A DNA stretch of 64,000 nt from Candidatus Margulisiibacteriota bacterium (GCA_018823125.1 JAHJIW010000013.1:1-64000), one strand, 5' to 3'; counted from the first letter of the stretch, positions 1-11,712 are shown. Numbers and translations are program-made. Notes: generated from the letters alone by a model not told the origin.

Positions 1-3000
1 CGACCAATGAAAACATTTTTTTGACCTTCAGTATTTTCATAACCTGCTTCATAACCAAGGACAGTATTAAAAGATCCTGATGTATTTTCATGTAAGGCCC
101 CTATCCCAACCGCAACATTTCTTGTATCAGCTTCGGCAGTTGCACCAGCTCCTGAGCCAAGATAAATACTGCTTGCATCCGTCTTTGCATCAGATAGACC
201 ATCGATATCTGTTGCAACACCACTTAAATTTGATCCATCACCATAGTGAGTACCAAAAACAGATCCTGCGGATATACTACCAGAAGTTGTAATCGCGATA
301 CTTGATGATAAATCTCCACCAGCAATCGTTCCATTAGCAATTGCTCCACTGGTAACTGAACCAGTTGCTAATTTAGCGGCTGAGATTCCACCATCAGCTA
401 CTTCTAAGGTTACTGCTCCAGTTACTCCGCCACCGCTTAAACCAGTTCCAGCTGTTACTGCAGTAATGTCTCCAGTTCCACTTGTTACTGCCGTAGTTTG
501 AATCGTTCCATCAGGGAATTTATACCCACCAGCGGTAGTTTCAACCGTTCCGGCAACGGTTAGCTTAGCTTGTGGTTCTGCGCTTCCGATACCAACATTG
601 CCACCCGGATCAATCGTTACTTGCAAATTATAGCCACCTGTCCAGAAACCAATTCCAGCTCCTGAATCTTGAGCCATAATCTCCATACCATCAGTACCAG
701 ATTCAGAAGCCATAATAAATCGGCTTGAAAAACCAGGATAATTAGATGAGGTTAGTCCAAAACCGCCACCCGCTGGGACATTATTTTGAAAACGAACCCT
801 CGTTACTGCATTTGCGCCAGCATCTGAGTTAGTTATTTGTAATATAGTGTTAGCATTTTGATTTTTTACAATTTCAAGAATATTTGTTGGCGTATCCGTT
901 CCAATGCCGACGCTGCCCGAAACAATTAGCCCCTGCCCTACTTCTAACGACGTCGTGGTGGTATATCCCTGCTGCGCTACAGTTTCTAATGAAGGTGTCG
1001 TTATTCCGGTTAAGTTACTTCCATCTCCATAATGAGTCCCAACAACAGATCCTGCGGATATACTACCAGAAGTTGTAATCGCGATACTTGATGATAAATC
1101 TCCACCAGCTATAGTTCCATCTGCAATTGCTCCGCTGGTAACGGAACCGGTTGCTAACTTAGCTGCAGAAATTCCACCGTCGGCTACTTCTAAAGTTACT
1201 CGTCCGCTTTCTCCGCCACCAGTTAACCCGCCGGATGCATCTACTGCAGTAATATCTCCTGTTCCTCCGGTAGCTGCAGTAGTTTGAGTAGTTCCGTCGG
1301 GGAACTTAACGCCACCGGTAGTAGTTTGAATTAAACCTGCAACCGTAAGTTTGGCACTCGGTTCGGAAGAAGCAATACCTACATTACCATTAGTATTTAC
1401 ATAAACTCGATCCTGGCCATTAACAAATATCATATATTTTTCAGTAGGATCAGAATAAGTTTTTGCGCTTATATCACCATTACTATAATAATAAACGACT
1501 GAATCACCATTAGTACCTGGAGTTAAAATTAAACCGGCATCAGAATTAATATCGGTACCTTCTAATTCGATATAAGGAGTTCCATTTGTTCTTAAATATA
1601 ACATTCTGTCCACTCTTGGGGTGGCACCAATACCAACATTACCTGCATTATCAATTACAAATGGTGTAGGATCAGGACTTCCCTGATCTTCTACTCTAAA
1701 TGATTCTCCGGTTCCCTCATTGGTAAGCCTTAATACTCCTCCATCCGCAGTATTTTTAACTTCTAAAGCTTCGTCTGCAGCATTGGATCCATTTAATTGA
1801 ACGGCACCCGAATCAACGGTAATCGTTCTTCCTGCTCCGGCGCCACCTTCGTCATAAGCTTGATCTAATGTATTTCCTGATGGTAAACCAGATAAATTAC
1901 TACCATCACCATAATGTGTACCAACTAATGAAGCCGCAGATATACTTCCGGAAGTTGTAATATCAATACTACTCGATAAATCTCCACCGGCAATGGTTCC
2001 ATCAGCAATCTTTGCTGAGGTTATTCCAGAATCTTTTACTTCGATTGACGCGTTAACGTTATAGCTAATAGTTATATCATCAACTTCAACTGTTCCTCCG
2101 CCACCTCCGGGAGGGGTTGCCCAATCAAGTATTGATCCATTCCATCTTAAATATTTAGTAGATCCTGGAGGGGTTGCCGCAATTTTACTAACCGTGATTG
2201 ATTCGTCGCTGATACTTGCAGTGGTAACTGCGCCAGCTGCAATTTCACTAGTGGAAACTGCACCAGTCGCTATCATATCCGAAGTAATTCCATCGGTTGC
2301 TACTTCTAAGGTTACTGCTCCGGTTACTCCTCCGCCACTTAATCCAGTTCCAGCGGTTACTTCTGTAATATCACCTGATCCACCAGTTGCAGCAGTAGTT
2401 TGAATAGTTCCATCCGCAAATTTATATCCGCCGGCAGTTATTTCAACCGTTCCTGCAACGGTTAGCCTTGAACTTGCCGCAGTTGTACTAATTGCAATAT
2501 TTCCAGTACTCATGTCGCCAAAAATGGTATTGCCAATATTTAACTGGTAACTACCAGTTGCCGAAGGAGCATCAATATTATAGCCAATGATTATATTTTG
2601 GGATCCATTGGTAAGATTGTCTCCTGCTCGATGGCCGAGGAAGATGTTGTCGTCACCGCTGGTGTGGGCGGAGCCTGCGCGATAGCCGATAATGATGTTC
2701 TCGGTACCGATGGTGTTATTGTAGCCTGCTTGATAGCCGAGGAAGAGGTTGCTGTCACCATCGATATTGGAGTAGCCTGCTTGATAGCCAAGGAAGGTGT
2801 TTTCTCCTGCGGTGGTGTTAGCGGTGCCTGCTTGATAGCCGAGAACGGTGTTATTATATCCTGATGTGTTTGCATTTAAAGCATCTATCCCAAGCGCAGT
2901 ATTACTATTTGAACCATCATCGTTTGCTCCTGATCCTGAACCGAGAAATACACTTGTGGAGTCTGTCTTTGCATCCGAAAGCCCTTCAATTGATGTTGCT

Positions 3001-4946
3001 CCTACGGGAAGGTTGCTTAAATTTGATCCATCTCCATAATGAGTGCCAACCACAGATATCGCAGAAATACTTCCTGAAGTTGTAATCGCAATACTTCCGG
3101 ATAAATCCTCGCCAAGAATCGTTCCATCGGTTATTGCTCCGGTAGTTACTGAACTGGTACCTAACATAGCTGCTGTAATACCGCCACTAGCCACATCCAA
3201 AGTAACGTCTCCACTAGTTCCGCCTCCGCTCAACCCTGATCCAGCAGCTACCGCTGTAATATCGCCACCCGCAGCCGCATCTACATAAGCTTTATTAGCT
3301 GCATCCGATGCCGCCGCCGGAGAAGCTAATCCAGTAACTAAATTACCAGTCATATCTAAATCGCCGGTCATCGCATCGCCGGATTGATTAACATACTTTG
3401 CTTCTAACGTTGTTGCGCCCTCATAAAGTGCAGAAGAAACACCGGAACGACCAAAGTCTGATCCTGTAGTTAAAACCCCACTTAAATTTGATCCGTCACC
3501 GTAATGAGTACCTACTACTGCCGCAGCAGAAATACTGCCTGAAGTTGTAATTGCGATACTTCCCGATAAATCTCCGCCAACAATTGTATTAGCCGCAATA
3601 GCCCCACTAGTAACCGCATTAGTTGCAATCATCGCAGCAGAAATTCCGCTATTTGCCACATTTAAAGTAACGTCCCCACTAGTTCCACCACCACTTAATC
3701 CAGATCCAGCAGTTACTCCGGTTATATCGCCACTGCCAGCAGCATCTACATACGCTTTGGTTGCAGCATCGGATACCGCACTTGGAGAAGCAAGTCCGGT
3801 AACTGTATTGCCAGCCATATTCAAATCACCACTCATTGCATCGCCAGCTTGATTCACATACTTTGCTTCCAACGTTGTTGCTCCTTCATAAAGTGCAACA
3901 GCCACACCAGAACGTCCAAAATCTGATCCAGTAGTTAATACTCCGCTTAAATTTGAGCCGTCGCCGTAATGGGTACCAACAATTGCTGCAGCTGAAATAC
4001 TTCCAGATGTTGTGATCGAAATATTTGGTGCTAGTTCGGTTCCACTTATTCCCCCAGCGGCAATTGAAATTGTTCCAGTAGTGGTAATCGGCCCACCAGT
4101 TAATCCGGTTCCAGTTTCAACTGAGGTTACAGTTCCAGTTCCGGCTGCAGCAATCCACGTCATGCGCGATCCATTCCAACTCAAGACTTGCCCTGCACCA
4201 GGAGCATTCGACGAATCCAATTTAGGTTCGGTTACCGCTTCATTACTAATCTTTGCTGCGGAAATTCCTGCATCGGCAACTTCTAAAGTTACGGTTCCGG
4301 ATGTTCCTCCACCGCTTAATCCAGTTCCAGCAGTTACACCCGTAATATCTCCGCTTCCAGATGGAGTATCCCAAGTTGGGTTTGCCCCGGCACCTTGGGT
4401 TTTTAAATATTGGCCACTAGTTCCAGCATTTAATCTGGTCCAACTAACGCCATTAAAATACAAAACGTCGCCTTGCGCCGGAGTTCCGGTCGCAACGTTA
4501 GATAAAGTTTCTAAACTGGAACTGGTAGTTAAAAACGCGCTGGAGTCTTGCCCATCAACCGTATCGGCATTAAAGGCATATGGCGCACTGGTTATTTGTT
4601 TGCGCGGAGTCATTTCGGAGTCGGTACCAACGGTTACACCTAAATAATAATTATCGGTGAAATCAAGATTAATTGCAGTTGTACTACCTAAAGTTACGTT
4701 ATAAATTCCATCCGTAGCGACGTCAACACTTTGCGTTTCGGTCCAAAGAGCGGTTCCACCGGTGGCAGAGGTATAAATCTTAAAAACCATAGTTTTAGTT
4801 CCCGAAGCCGGTGAGCCTGACGAATCGGTAAGCTTTCCTTGATAACTCAACAACTTAGGGATAGCCCCGTAAATTACCCCTCCCATTATTAACATAAATG
4901 AAACCAAAAGTACTAAAACTAGAAACCCTTTCTTAATATTAAACAT
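1..4946 (-). CDS. Giant modular surface / tail-fibre-like protein (C-terminus outside window)
   Basis: One reading frame is open on the minus strand from an ATG at 4946 to the left edge: 1,648 codons with no stop seen. An AAGGAAGG-type site precedes the ATG. The N-terminus ([19 protein letters not shown]) is a signal peptide or anchor, followed by a domain ending in the motif [20 protein letters not shown], common at the base of secreted fibre-like proteins. The body is modular: a unit containing [12 protein letters not shown] recurs about six times (near 225-255, 1010-1042, 1890-1925, 3018-3050, 3482-3515, 3950-3985), with TTSGSISA and [16 protein letters not shown] blocks between. YadA-head-like LGYQAG units of 16-17 aa repeat at about 2600-2870 and again at the window edge. 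Such proteins often end in a peptidase S74 intramolecular chaperone domain, which cannot be seen here. Probably extracellular, possibly an adhesin; function is inferred. All plus-strand ORFs here are shadows. Confidence 0.85.
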   Translation of the reverse strand, partial: MFNIKKGFLVLVLLVSFMLIMGGVIYGAIPKLLSYQGKLTDSSGSPASGTKTMVFKIYTSATGGTALWTETQSVDVATDGIYNVTLGSTTAINLDFTDNYYLGVTVGTDSEMTPRKQITSAPYAFNADTVDGQDSSAFLTTSSSLETLSNVATGTPAQGDVLYFNGVSWTRLNAGTSGQYLKTQGAGANPTWDTPSGSGDITGVTAGTGLSGGGTSGTVTLEVADAGISAAKISNEAVTEPKLDSSNAPGAGQVLSWNGSRMTWIAAAGTGTVTSVETGTGLTGGPITTTGTISIAAGGISGTELAPNISITTSGSISAAAIVGTHYGDGSNLSGVLTTGSDFGRSGVAVALYEGATTLEAKYVNQAGDAMSGDLNMAGNTVTGLASPSAVSDAATKAYVDAAGSGDITGVTAGSGLSGGGTSGDVTLNVANSGISAAMIATNAVTSGAIAANTIVGGDLSGSIAITTSGSISAAAVVGTHYGDGSNLSGVLTTGSDFGRSGVSSALYEGATTLEAKYVNQSGDAMTGDLDMTGNLVTGLASPAAASDAANKAYVDAAAGGDITAVAAGSGLSGGGTSGDVTLDVASGGITAAMLGTSSVTTGAITDGTILGEDLSGSIAITTSGSISAISVVGTHYGDGSNLSNLPVGATSIEGLSDAKTDSTSVFLGSGSGANDDGSNSNTALGIDALNANTSGYNNTVLGYQAGTANTTAGENTFLGYQAGYSNIDGDSNLFLGYQAGYNNTIGTENIIIGYRAGSAHTSGDDNIFLGHRAGDNLTNGSQNIIIGYNIDAPSATGSYQLNIGNTIFGDMSTGNIAISTTAASSRLTVAGTVEITAGGYKFADGTIQTTAATGGSGDITEVTAGTGLSGGGVTGAVTLEVATDGITSDMIATGAVSTSEIAAGAVTTASISDESITVSKIAATPPGSTKYLRWNGSILDWATPPGGGGGTVEVDDITISYNVNASIEVKDSGITSAKIADGTIAGGDLSSSIDITTSGSISAASLVGTHYGDGSNLSGLPSGNTLDQAYDEGGAGAGRTITVDSGAVQLNGSNAADEALEVKNTADGGVLRLTNEGTGESFRVEDQGSPDPTPFVIDNAGNVGIGATPRVDRMLYLRTNGTPYIELEGTDINSDAGLILTPGTNGDSVVYYYSNGDISAKTYSDPTEKYMIFVNGQDRVYVNTNGNVGIASSEPSAKLTVAGLIQTTTGGVKFPDGTTQTTAATGGTGDITAVDASGGLTGGGESGRVTLEVADGGISAAKLATGSVTSGAIADGTIAGGDLSSSIAITTSGSISAGSVVGTHYGDGSNLTGITTPSLETVAQQGYTTTTSLEVGQGLIVSGSVGIGTDTPTNILEIVKNQNANTILQITNSDAGANAVTRVRFQNNVPAGGGFGLTSSNYPGFSSRFIMASESGTDGMEIMAQDSGAGIGFWTGGYNLQVTIDPGGNVGIGSAEPQAKLTVAGTVETTAGGYKFPDGTIQTTAVTSGTGDITAVTAGTGLSGGGVTGAVTLEVADGGISAAKLATGSVTSGAIANGTIAGGDLSSSIAITTSGSISAGSVFGTHYGDGSNLSGVATDIDGLSDAKTDASSIYLGSGAGATAEADTRNVAVGIGALHENTSGSFNTVLGYEAGYENTEGQKNVFIG

Positions 4947-4976
4947 ATCTCTTTCCTTCCTTTCTTGAGCACTCAA

Positions 4977-6188
4977 TTATCGTTTTTTGAGTTTATCTTT
5001 TAGACTCAAGTCAATTTTTAAAATGGTCCCAACCTTAATATTGTTGGGGTTTTTAATATTGTTAAATTTTGCGATTTCTTTATATAAAGCCGGGTTTCCG
5101 TAATACTTATTGGCAATAGTTGAAAGGGTTTCTCCTCGCTTAATCGTGTGTTCGATAATCGTAAGCTGAACAACTTCTTCGATTTCAATCACTTCGATTT
5201 CGATCACTTCAGGGGTCGCGGTTGGAGTAACTTCAATCGGCGGAACTACTTTTTCTTCTTCATCTCTCAAAACACCAAAAGCCAGAGAAAAATAATGTTG
5301 TGAATTATAAGTTAAATCGGTATCGTGACAATAGGCATAATCAAACTCGAAATCAGCATAACGAATGCCAAGACCAGTTGAAAAATTAGTAATCGCGGTA
5401 CTCGGATCAATCGCGGCCTGATCCATTCCTAAACGGAAAGCAATAAACTTAGCCGGACGCCACTCTCCACCCAAATGCCAAAGCAGTGGATTATTGTCCT
5501 GTAAGTCAAGATCTAGGCCAACCGTAATATCTTGATTAGGTAAAAAGGCCGCCCCTAACTTTCCTAAACGGGTCATTTGCCCTAAGTGGCCGGTATCCCA
5601 TACCACAGGAGTAGCGATAAAATTTCTGCCTAAAAATCCGAATTGCCAGTTTGTAAAAGGTTTATATAAAACGCCGACGTCCAACCCCATCCCCGAAGCC
5701 CTGCCACCGGAAATACCGTCCATATTTTCCTGATAAAGCTTAGTGGTAGCTCCCACCAATAATTCAGGTAGAAATTCTTTTCCCCAGGAAAGTAAAAACA
5801 CCTGGTTGCTATAACTAAAAGTAGAATTTAATACTACCCGACCATAATCATCGCGGCTGGTGGTATAAATTTCTCCTACCCCAACGGATAAAAGTCCCAT
5901 CCCCAGGGTTCCGTAATCGGTATTATGCGTTCCACCTAATAAAACATAACTGGTATCATCGGTAACGTTGCTGTACATCGAAATTAACTGCGAGGAAGTT
6001 AGACTTCCTAACCCGGCCGGATTAACAAAAATTCCGTTAGCATCATCGGCAATCGCCACAAAAGCTTTGCCCATCGAAAGCGGACGGGCCCCTACCCCTA
6101 GATGAAATGGATCTGCGGCCGTGGCAAAAACCGGAGTCGCACCACATAAAACAACCAGCATTAATATTACAATGATATTTTTTATCAT
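4977..6188 (-). CDS. PorV/PorQ-like outer-membrane beta-barrel fused to a C-terminal LysM domain
   Basis: 403 aa. Signal peptide about 1-24 (MIKNIIVILMLVVLCG...FATA), then the family N-terminus GVGARPLSMGKAFVAIADDANGIFVNPAGL, typical of PorV/PorQ and UPF0164 barrels, with alternating beta-rich sequence to about residue 310. An acidic/Pro linker (repeated EVIEIE) leads to a LysM module at about 345-395 with the recognisable HTIKRGETLSTIANKYYG start. The likely location is the outer membrane with the LysM touching peptidoglycan, so the protein may tie barrel to wall. The start overlaps the stop of the upstream FlgD-Ig gene by 4 nt, and the giant surface protein begins 30 nt downstream, so the three form one operon. 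In Bacteroidetes, PorV works in type IX secretion; whether that applies here is unknown. Family call is firm, role is inferred. Confidence 0.85.
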   Translation of the reverse strand: MIKNIIVILMLVVLCGATPVFATAADPFHLGVGARPLSMGKAFVAIADDANGIFVNPAGLGSLTSSQLISMYSNVTDDTSYVLLGGTHNTDYGTLGMGLLSVGVGEIYTTSRDDYGRVVLNSTFSYSNQVFLLSWGKEFLPELLVGATTKLYQENMDGISGGRASGMGLDVGVLYKPFTNWQFGFLGRNFIATPVVWDTGHLGQMTRLGKLGAAFLPNQDITVGLDLDLQDNNPLLWHLGGEWRPAKFIAFRLGMDQAAIDPSTAITNFSTGLGIRYADFEFDYAYCHDTDLTYNSQHYFSLAFGVLRDEEEKVVPPIEVTPTATPEVIEIEVIEIEEVVQLTIIEHTIKRGETLSTIANKYYGNPALYKEIAKFNNIKNPNNIKVGTILKIDLSLKDKLKKR

Positions 6189-7375
6189 CTCAGCACCGCA
6201 ATTTTGCCTTTGCCAATAACTTTTCGAGCTCCACCGATTTCGGCCACAATACGATAGAAGTAAATTCCATTTTCAGCCATACGTGAGAAAGAAGTAATAC
6301 CATTCCAAGCTACTTCGTTATAACCGGCCCTACCACCTACTCCACCCGCTGGATAAGTCTGGCGCCAAACTGGTTTTAACGAAATGTCATATAAATAGAT
6401 ACTAACCGTTGAATCTACCGATAAGGTGTATGCAATGTAGGTCGGCCCGTTGGCAGGATTAAATGGGTTTGGGAAATTGAGCGTTCTGCCTAATACAGCT
6501 GGGTCACCCGCTCTAACCATTAGATCCGCCAAAGATTCGGAAGTAGTGTTGCCGGCAAAGTCCTCCACCGTGAATCTTAAGTCGTGGGCCCCTTCCGCTA
6601 AATCAGTTTTTGGAACATACTCCACAATCCCCGCGGTTGCATCCCAACTATCATATCGCCCTCCACCACTCAAACCATCGGTTACTGCAGTATTGTCGAT
6701 AGAAATAATTAATGATGCTATATCAAGATAATGGTCGTGGAGCACTCCCGAAATGTCTGGTGTTGGAGAGATGGTATCATCCGTTTTTGCTCTCCAGCCT
6801 TCTAAGGAAACAATTATGGTAGGAGCCACGGTATCTAAGATGATACTGGCGCTTTGACTTCCGGTTTCGGTGAGCCCCGTATCACGCAGATCAGCAAAGA
6901 CAACTTTAGGTCCATTAACTGTAGTTGAAAAAGTATAGTTGGTTGAACTTGCATAAGTAACCCAGGAAGCGCCGGTAAAATCAGCACTTTCAGAGATAAT
7001 CATTTGATAAGGAGACCCGGATACTTCAAAAGAAACTAAAACAGTTTGACTGTTGGTATAACTAGTTGAGGCCGTATTCGGATCAAATAAATTTAGAGCT
7101 AAAAAGTCTATTAATCCGACAGCTAAAGAAACATAAGTTCCACTGGCCATAATATACGAAGCTGAAGTACTGGATCCAATCGCCAACCCACCAATTGAAC
7201 CGCCACGCGCACTTATATAATTAGTTGAGGATATTTGATCTCCAGCCGTGTAGGGTACCTCATCGGTATTTATACTAAAACTTTCACTTGAGGCAGCAAA
7301 AACGGCACTGTTAAGGGCAAGACAAAACACAAAAGAGGTAATTAAAATATTACAAAAGTAGATTACATTCCGCAC
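6185..7375 (-). CDS. Secreted protein with C-terminal FlgD-Ig/T9SS-sorting-like domain
   Basis: 396 aa, GTG start at 7375 preceded by AAAGGATAAATA. Signal peptide about 1-28 (ends AVFAA). The middle holds Ser/Thr-rich, beta-sandwich-like sequence (about residues 85-285). The C-terminal 100 aa carry the FlgD Ig-like/type-A sorting-domain signature: NFPNPFNPANG, then STVSIYLYDISLKPVW, YNEVAWNG and NGIYFYRIVAE. These domains sit at the C-terminus of proteins exported to the surface of diderm bacteria. First gene of an operon with the PorV-LysM fusion (4-nt overlap) and the giant surface protein. The central region is not recognised; a structural or adhesive role is a guess. Confidence 0.75.
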   Translation of the reverse strand: MRNVIYFCNILITSFVFCLALNSAVFAASSESFSINTDEVPYTAGDQISSTNYISARGGSIGGLAIGSSTSASYIMASGTYVSLAVGLIDFLALNLFDPNTASTSYTNSQTVLVSFEVSGSPYQMIISESADFTGASWVTYASSTNYTFSTTVNGPKVVFADLRDTGLTETGSQSASIILDTVAPTIIVSLEGWRAKTDDTISPTPDISGVLHDHYLDIASLIISIDNTAVTDGLSGGGRYDSWDATAGIVEYVPKTDLAEGAHDLRFTVEDFAGNTTSESLADLMVRAGDPAVLGRTLNFPNPFNPANGPTYIAYTLSVDSTVSIYLYDISLKPVWRQTYPAGGVGGRAGYNEVAWNGITSFSRMAENGIYFYRIVAEIGGARKVIGKGKIAVLR

Positions 7376-7454
7376 TATTTATCCTTTTATTTGCCGGGTC
7401 AAATAAAATTCACTTTCAAATATATAACTATCACAGAGGAGTGTCAAGGAGCTT

Positions 7455-7610
7455 CTACTTTTTTTCGAACATTTCTTCGATCGTCCATTTCAACTCTTGT
7501 TTTTTCTTTTTGCGGCGCAAAATTAAAAAGCCCCAGATGGCAAGCAAAGCAGCAATTCCGAGCGGTCCAATGGCAAGTAAAACATTCAAAAAAGCGTGGA
7601 TAAATTCCAT
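7455..7610 (-). CDS. Small single-pass membrane protein (51 aa)
   Basis: Short ORF missed by length cut-offs. ATG at 7610, only 3 nt beyond the uvrA stop, stop at 7455. The product begins MEFIHAFLNV, has one hydrophobic helix (about residues 6-30), then a basic stretch LRRKKKKQ and a short amphipathic tail ending EEMFEKK. The stop-to-start spacing suggests translational coupling to uvrA. The helix plus positive-inside basic flank argues it is real. No family recognised. Confidence 0.65.
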   Translation of the reverse strand: MEFIHAFLNVLLAIGPLGIAALLAIWGFLILRRKKKKQELKWTIEEMFEKK

Positions 7611-7613
7611 ATT

Positions 7614-10448
7614 TTAAGTTTTACTGAGCAGTTTTTTTAAATATTTGCCAGTATAAGATTTCTTATTTGCGGCTACTTGTTCGGGAGTGCCTTCGGCTAC
7701 AATATAACCACCCTTGTCGCCTCCTTCCGGCCCCAAGTCAATAACGTGATCAGCAGTTTTGATTACGTCTAAATTATGTTCAATTACAATTACCGTATTA
7801 CCAGTATCCGCCAGACGATTTAATACCGAAAGTAACTTTTTAATATCATCAAAATGAAGACCGGTAGTCGGCTCATCCAATAAATATAACGTTTTACCGG
7901 TTGATCTTCCAGAAAGCTCGGTAGCTAACTTAACCCTTTGGGCTTCACCGCCGGAAAGCGTAGTTGCAGACTGCCCTAATTTAATATATGACAATCCGAC
8001 ATCAATTAAAGTTTGCAGCTTTCTTTTTATCGGAGGAATATTTTCAAAAACCTGTAGAGCTTCTTCGATCGTCATATCTAAAATTTCAAAAATATTTTTG
8101 CCCTTATAATGAATTTCCAGTGTTTCCCGACTATAACGTTTTCCCTTACAAACATCGCAAGGTACATAAACATCCGGCAAAAAGTGCATTTCAATTTTTA
8201 CGGAGCCATCTCCCCCGCAGGCTTCACAACGGCCACCCTTTACATTAAAGGAAAACCGCCCGGGTTTATAACCCCGCGCTTGAGCTTCAGGAGTCATAGA
8301 AAAAAGATCTCGGATATGAGTAAAAACACCACTATAAGTGGCCGGATTAGAGCGTGGCGTACGCCCAATGGGAGACTGATCAATAATAATAACTTTATCA
8401 ATATTTTCAATTCCTTTAATTGCGCGGCATTCCCCGGCTTTTTCGATAGAGCGATAAAACTTTTTAGCTAAAGAATTATATAGAATATCATTTACCAATG
8501 AGCTTTTGCCCGAACCCGAAACTCCGGTCACACAAGTAAAAACTCCCAGCGGAAAATCCACCGTAATGTTTTTAAGATTATTATGTTTAGCCCCTACTAC
8601 CGACAAGGTTTTTCCGTTAGACTTACGGCGGGTTTGCGGGACCGGAATACTAAGCTTGCCCGATAAATACTTGCCGGTAATGGATTTGGCCGATCGTTCA
8701 ATGGTAGTGATGGGGCCTTGGGCAATAATTTCTCCGCCGTGAACACCGGCTCCGGGACCAATATCCACCAAACTATCTGCCGAGCGAATAGTTTCTTCGT
8801 CGTGCTCAACAATAATCATGGTATTGCCTAGGTCGCGCAGCCGCTTTAAGCTTTCGATTAGTTTTCGGTTATCTTTTTGGTGGAGACCAATCGACGGTTC
8901 GTCCAAAATATATAAAACTCCGGTTAAACCCGAACCAATTTGGGTGGCCAGGCGGGTTCGTTGCGCTTCACCGCCCGAAAGCGTGCTGGTTTGACGGTCA
9001 ATGGTAATATAACTCAACCCCACATCCAGCAAAAACTTTAACCGGGATTTCAATTCTTTAATAATTTGTTTGGCGATAAAGACTTCCCGCTCGGTTAACT
9101 TTAAATTGTCTAAAAATTTATATAATTTTTCGACTGAATAAGCGGTAATATCCGCAATTGATTTGCGATCGATAGTCACCGCTAAACTTTCGGGTTTCAA
9201 TCTTTTACCCTTACATACATGACAAGGAATTTCACTCATGTATCGATATAAAGCATAACGCACGTGGTCGGATTTAGTTTCGTAGTAACGGCGTTTTAAA
9301 TTATTGATAACCCCCTCATAAGTTCCCTCGTGTTCCCAGTAACCGCGCTGCATGACAAACTTATAAGTAACTTTTTCATCCCCAATCCCGTACAAAATTG
9401 TGTCGAGTTGCTTTTTAGTGAATTTTTTAATCGGGGTATCTAAATCAAAACCATATTTGGACCCTACCGCCTCAAGCCGTACCATATAATAAGTGTCCGC
9501 TGCACCCCACGGAACGATGGCTTGTTCACGCAAAGTAAGATTTTTATCAGGAATTACCAGGTCCGGATCAAATTCAAGTTTATTACCTAAACCGCTACAC
9601 TCTGGACAAGCTCCGTACGGTCCGTTAAAAGAAAAAATGCGTGGGGTAATTTCATCTAAACTAATTCCACACTCCGGACAAGCAAACTTTTCGCTATAAA
9701 TTTCGTCGGGTTTACGTTTGGAACCTTCTTCACTGCGTGATATTTTTACGATTCCATTACCATAACGCAATGCGGTTTCAATCGATTCGATTAAACGTTT
9801 GCGCAGAGATTCTTTAACGGTTAAGCGATCGATCACAATATCAATATCATGTTTTTTCTTTTTATCTAGTTTAATCGGCGCTTCTAATTCATAAATTTTT
9901 CCGTCAACCCGAGCGCGGAGAAACCCATCTCTCAAAGTATCTTTCAATAATTCCTTGTATTCCCCTTTTCGCCCCCGCACTACCGGAGCTAATATCACTA
10001 TCTTTTTTTCATCATTCGCTTCGAAAATTTGATCAGCAATTTGATCCGGAGTTTGCTTACTGATTTTTTTTCCGCATTTAGGACAATGCGGAATACCGAT
10101 ATTGGCATACAACAGCCGTAAATAATCGTAAATTTCGGTAACCGTACCTACGGTTGACCGCGGATTGCGCGACGGCGCTTTTTGATCAATGGAGATGGCC
10201 GGAGATAATCCGTCGATTGAATCAACGTCCGGTTTTTGCATTTGTTCTAAGAATTGGCGGGCATAAGCCGAAAGGGATTCAACGTAGCGGCGCTGACCTT
10301 CGGCATAAATAGTATCAAAAGCCAGGGATGATTTGCCTGAACCCGAAATACCGGTAAACACAATAAATTTATTGCGGGGAATATCAAGATTTACATCTTT
10401 TAAATTATGTTCGCGGGCGCCCTTGATGATAATTTTGTCGTTTTGCAT
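7614..10448 (-). CDS. uvrA: UvrA, excinuclease ABC subunit A
   Basis: 944 aa, full length for the family. Damage-recognition ATPase of nucleotide excision repair; a UvrA dimer loads UvrB on lesions. Two ABC modules are visible: Walker [10 protein letters not shown] near residue 33 and GVSGSGKSS near 640, two LSGGEAQR signatures (about 490 and 830), and zinc-ribbon CxxC pairs ([28 protein letters not shown]). A TACAAT -10 box with an extended TG lies at 10465-10470, 17 nt before the ATG, and there is no convincing SD. Followed by the 51-aa membrane ORF. No uvrB or uvrC in the window. Confidence 0.97.
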   Translation of the reverse strand: MQNDKIIIKGAREHNLKDVNLDIPRNKFIVFTGISGSGKSSLAFDTIYAEGQRRYVESLSAYARQFLEQMQKPDVDSIDGLSPAISIDQKAPSRNPRSTVGTVTEIYDYLRLLYANIGIPHCPKCGKKISKQTPDQIADQIFEANDEKKIVILAPVVRGRKGEYKELLKDTLRDGFLRARVDGKIYELEAPIKLDKKKKHDIDIVIDRLTVKESLRKRLIESIETALRYGNGIVKISRSEEGSKRKPDEIYSEKFACPECGISLDEITPRIFSFNGPYGACPECSGLGNKLEFDPDLVIPDKNLTLREQAIVPWGAADTYYMVRLEAVGSKYGFDLDTPIKKFTKKQLDTILYGIGDEKVTYKFVMQRGYWEHEGTYEGVINNLKRRYYETKSDHVRYALYRYMSEIPCHVCKGKRLKPESLAVTIDRKSIADITAYSVEKLYKFLDNLKLTEREVFIAKQIIKELKSRLKFLLDVGLSYITIDRQTSTLSGGEAQRTRLATQIGSGLTGVLYILDEPSIGLHQKDNRKLIESLKRLRDLGNTMIIVEHDEETIRSADSLVDIGPGAGVHGGEIIAQGPITTIERSAKSITGKYLSGKLSIPVPQTRRKSNGKTLSVVGAKHNNLKNITVDFPLGVFTCVTGVSGSGKSSLVNDILYNSLAKKFYRSIEKAGECRAIKGIENIDKVIIIDQSPIGRTPRSNPATYSGVFTHIRDLFSMTPEAQARGYKPGRFSFNVKGGRCEACGGDGSVKIEMHFLPDVYVPCDVCKGKRYSRETLEIHYKGKNIFEILDMTIEEALQVFENIPPIKRKLQTLIDVGLSYIKLGQSATTLSGGEAQRVKLATELSGRSTGKTLYLLDEPTTGLHFDDIKKLLSVLNRLADTGNTVIVIEHNLDVIKTADHVIDLGPEGGDKGGYIVAEGTPEQVAANKKSYTGKYLKKLLSKT

Positions 10449-10505
10449 AATAAGTCAGAAGTAAATTGTAACATAAGATAAAGCACAAACAAATGCGGGA
10501 TTTAG

Positions 10506-11678
10506 CTATAAGGTGAAATCCTGAGTGCGGACTTTACTTTCGTCAATATTAAAGATAATGGCATCCGGTCCGGGGAAAATAGTTTCTTCGGAAACAAAGA
10601 AATCTTCTTTGGCGCGCTGTTTTAGATCGCGAAAATCGGCCGGCTCGTAAACATCATTATTTCCGGAGGACTCCTTAACAATGTAGACATTACCGATAGT
10701 TTCATTGTCGATCACCACAAACTGAATGGTAGCCTGCAGGCCGGAATCCGGGATCCGCATCTTTTTTTGAAAATTAGTAGTGCGGTCCGGAAACAGCAGG
10801 GCTAAATTAAATTTAGGAATCGTCTCCTGCTGGGAAAGAAAATTATAATAGTAGCGGTCGGTATCTTCATTATAATTTAATACTCCGTACATCGGACGCT
10901 GCCAGGAAAAATCCTTATACTCTTTTCCTTCAATTTGAAAATCAATTAAAACCACCGGATAGGAAAATCGATTTTGCACCGAAACTTTAACATCATAAAC
11001 ATCTTTTTCCTTTGATTCCTGGGTGGCAATATCAAAAGACAAAATTAAAAGATTAGTTGGAATGGGATAATGATTATTCTGATAAGCCTGGTTTAATTTA
11101 TTAATTGCCGGCCCGATAATTTGGGGGCCATGCCCTTTCCAGTTTTGGTGTGCTCTGCTTTGCAGATCATTTAATTCTTTTTCGGCGGCGATATAAGCTT
11201 TTTGCGAAGATTCACCAGATTTAACTTTTTGAATTGCCTGATCAATTATCTCTTTAACATGCTGGTTAAATCTATCTTCATCCTCAGAAAAAACTCTCCC
11301 CATATATTTCATCTGAAAACGATCGAGGGCGATTTCTGCCCGGCGTTTGTCCCAGGGAGTTTGCGCTTCTTCTTCGCGCTTGAGAAGTTCGAGGTACTCG
11401 GGATCATCGTACCCCATCGGGATCGCCAGCATCTGCATGGGAATGATCGGCTCAAGCATAATGCGGCAATCATCTTTACCGTTGAGGGCTTCGAGATTAT
11501 CAGGGTCAGTGCTTAATACTTCGTCATAGAGTTTTTCTGCGTCTTCGTATTTTTCGGCAGATTTAAGAGCGTTAGCTTGATCCAAAAGCGGGGATCTTTC
11601 CGCCTCAAGGAGCATGGCCTGGGCAGACCACGCGAACATAAACAATAATAAAATAATAACTAGTAGTTTTCGGCACAT
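10506..11678 (-). CDS. Secreted TPR-containing protein
   Basis: 390 aa from the ATG at 11678. The frame can be extended to a GTG at 11696, but that would put a TATAAT box inside the gene; starting at MCRKLLVIILLLFMF gives a clean signal peptide ending at SAQA. The mature N-terminus has a TPR pair (ALKSAEKYEDAEKLYDEVLSTDPDNLEALNGKD, about residues 30-65); the rest is unrecognised, with a beta-rich C-terminal half after about 200. The -10 box 11685-11690 ends 6 nt before this ATG and no SD exists, so the mRNA may be leaderless. Lies after hisI but with its own promoter. Likely periplasmic; function unknown. Confidence 0.7.
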   Translation of the reverse strand: MCRKLLVIILLLFMFAWSAQAMLLEAERSPLLDQANALKSAEKYEDAEKLYDEVLSTDPDNLEALNGKDDCRIMLEPIIPMQMLAIPMGYDDPEYLELLKREEEAQTPWDKRRAEIALDRFQMKYMGRVFSEDEDRFNQHVKEIIDQAIQKVKSGESSQKAYIAAEKELNDLQSRAHQNWKGHGPQIIGPAINKLNQAYQNNHYPIPTNLLILSFDIATQESKEKDVYDVKVSVQNRFSYPVVLIDFQIEGKEYKDFSWQRPMYGVLNYNEDTDRYYYNFLSQQETIPKFNLALLFPDRTTNFQKKMRIPDSGLQATIQFVVIDNETIGNVYIVKESSGNNDVYEPADFRDLKQRAKEDFFVSEETIFPGPDAIIFNIDESKVRTQDFTL

Positions 11679-11684
11679 GTGGCA

Positions 11685-11712
11685 ATTATACTCCACTGTT
11701 ATTTAATTACAA
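11685..11712 (-). promoter_or_regulatory. Promoter of the TPR gene (leaderless)
   Basis: Read on the minus strand: TTGTAA, 16-nt spacer, TATAAT, then 6 nt to the ATG at 11678. The -35 overlaps the 3' end of hisI. A start site about 7 nt after the -10 would fall on the start codon. Confidence 0.55.

Noticed and set aside
80..4647. Plus-strand ORFs within 80-4647 and the short minus ORF at 2591-2875
   Set aside because: They are shadows of the single minus-strand frame encoding the giant surface protein; their low-complexity Ala/Val/Pro or repeated IKQA composition comes from antisense or shifted repeats.
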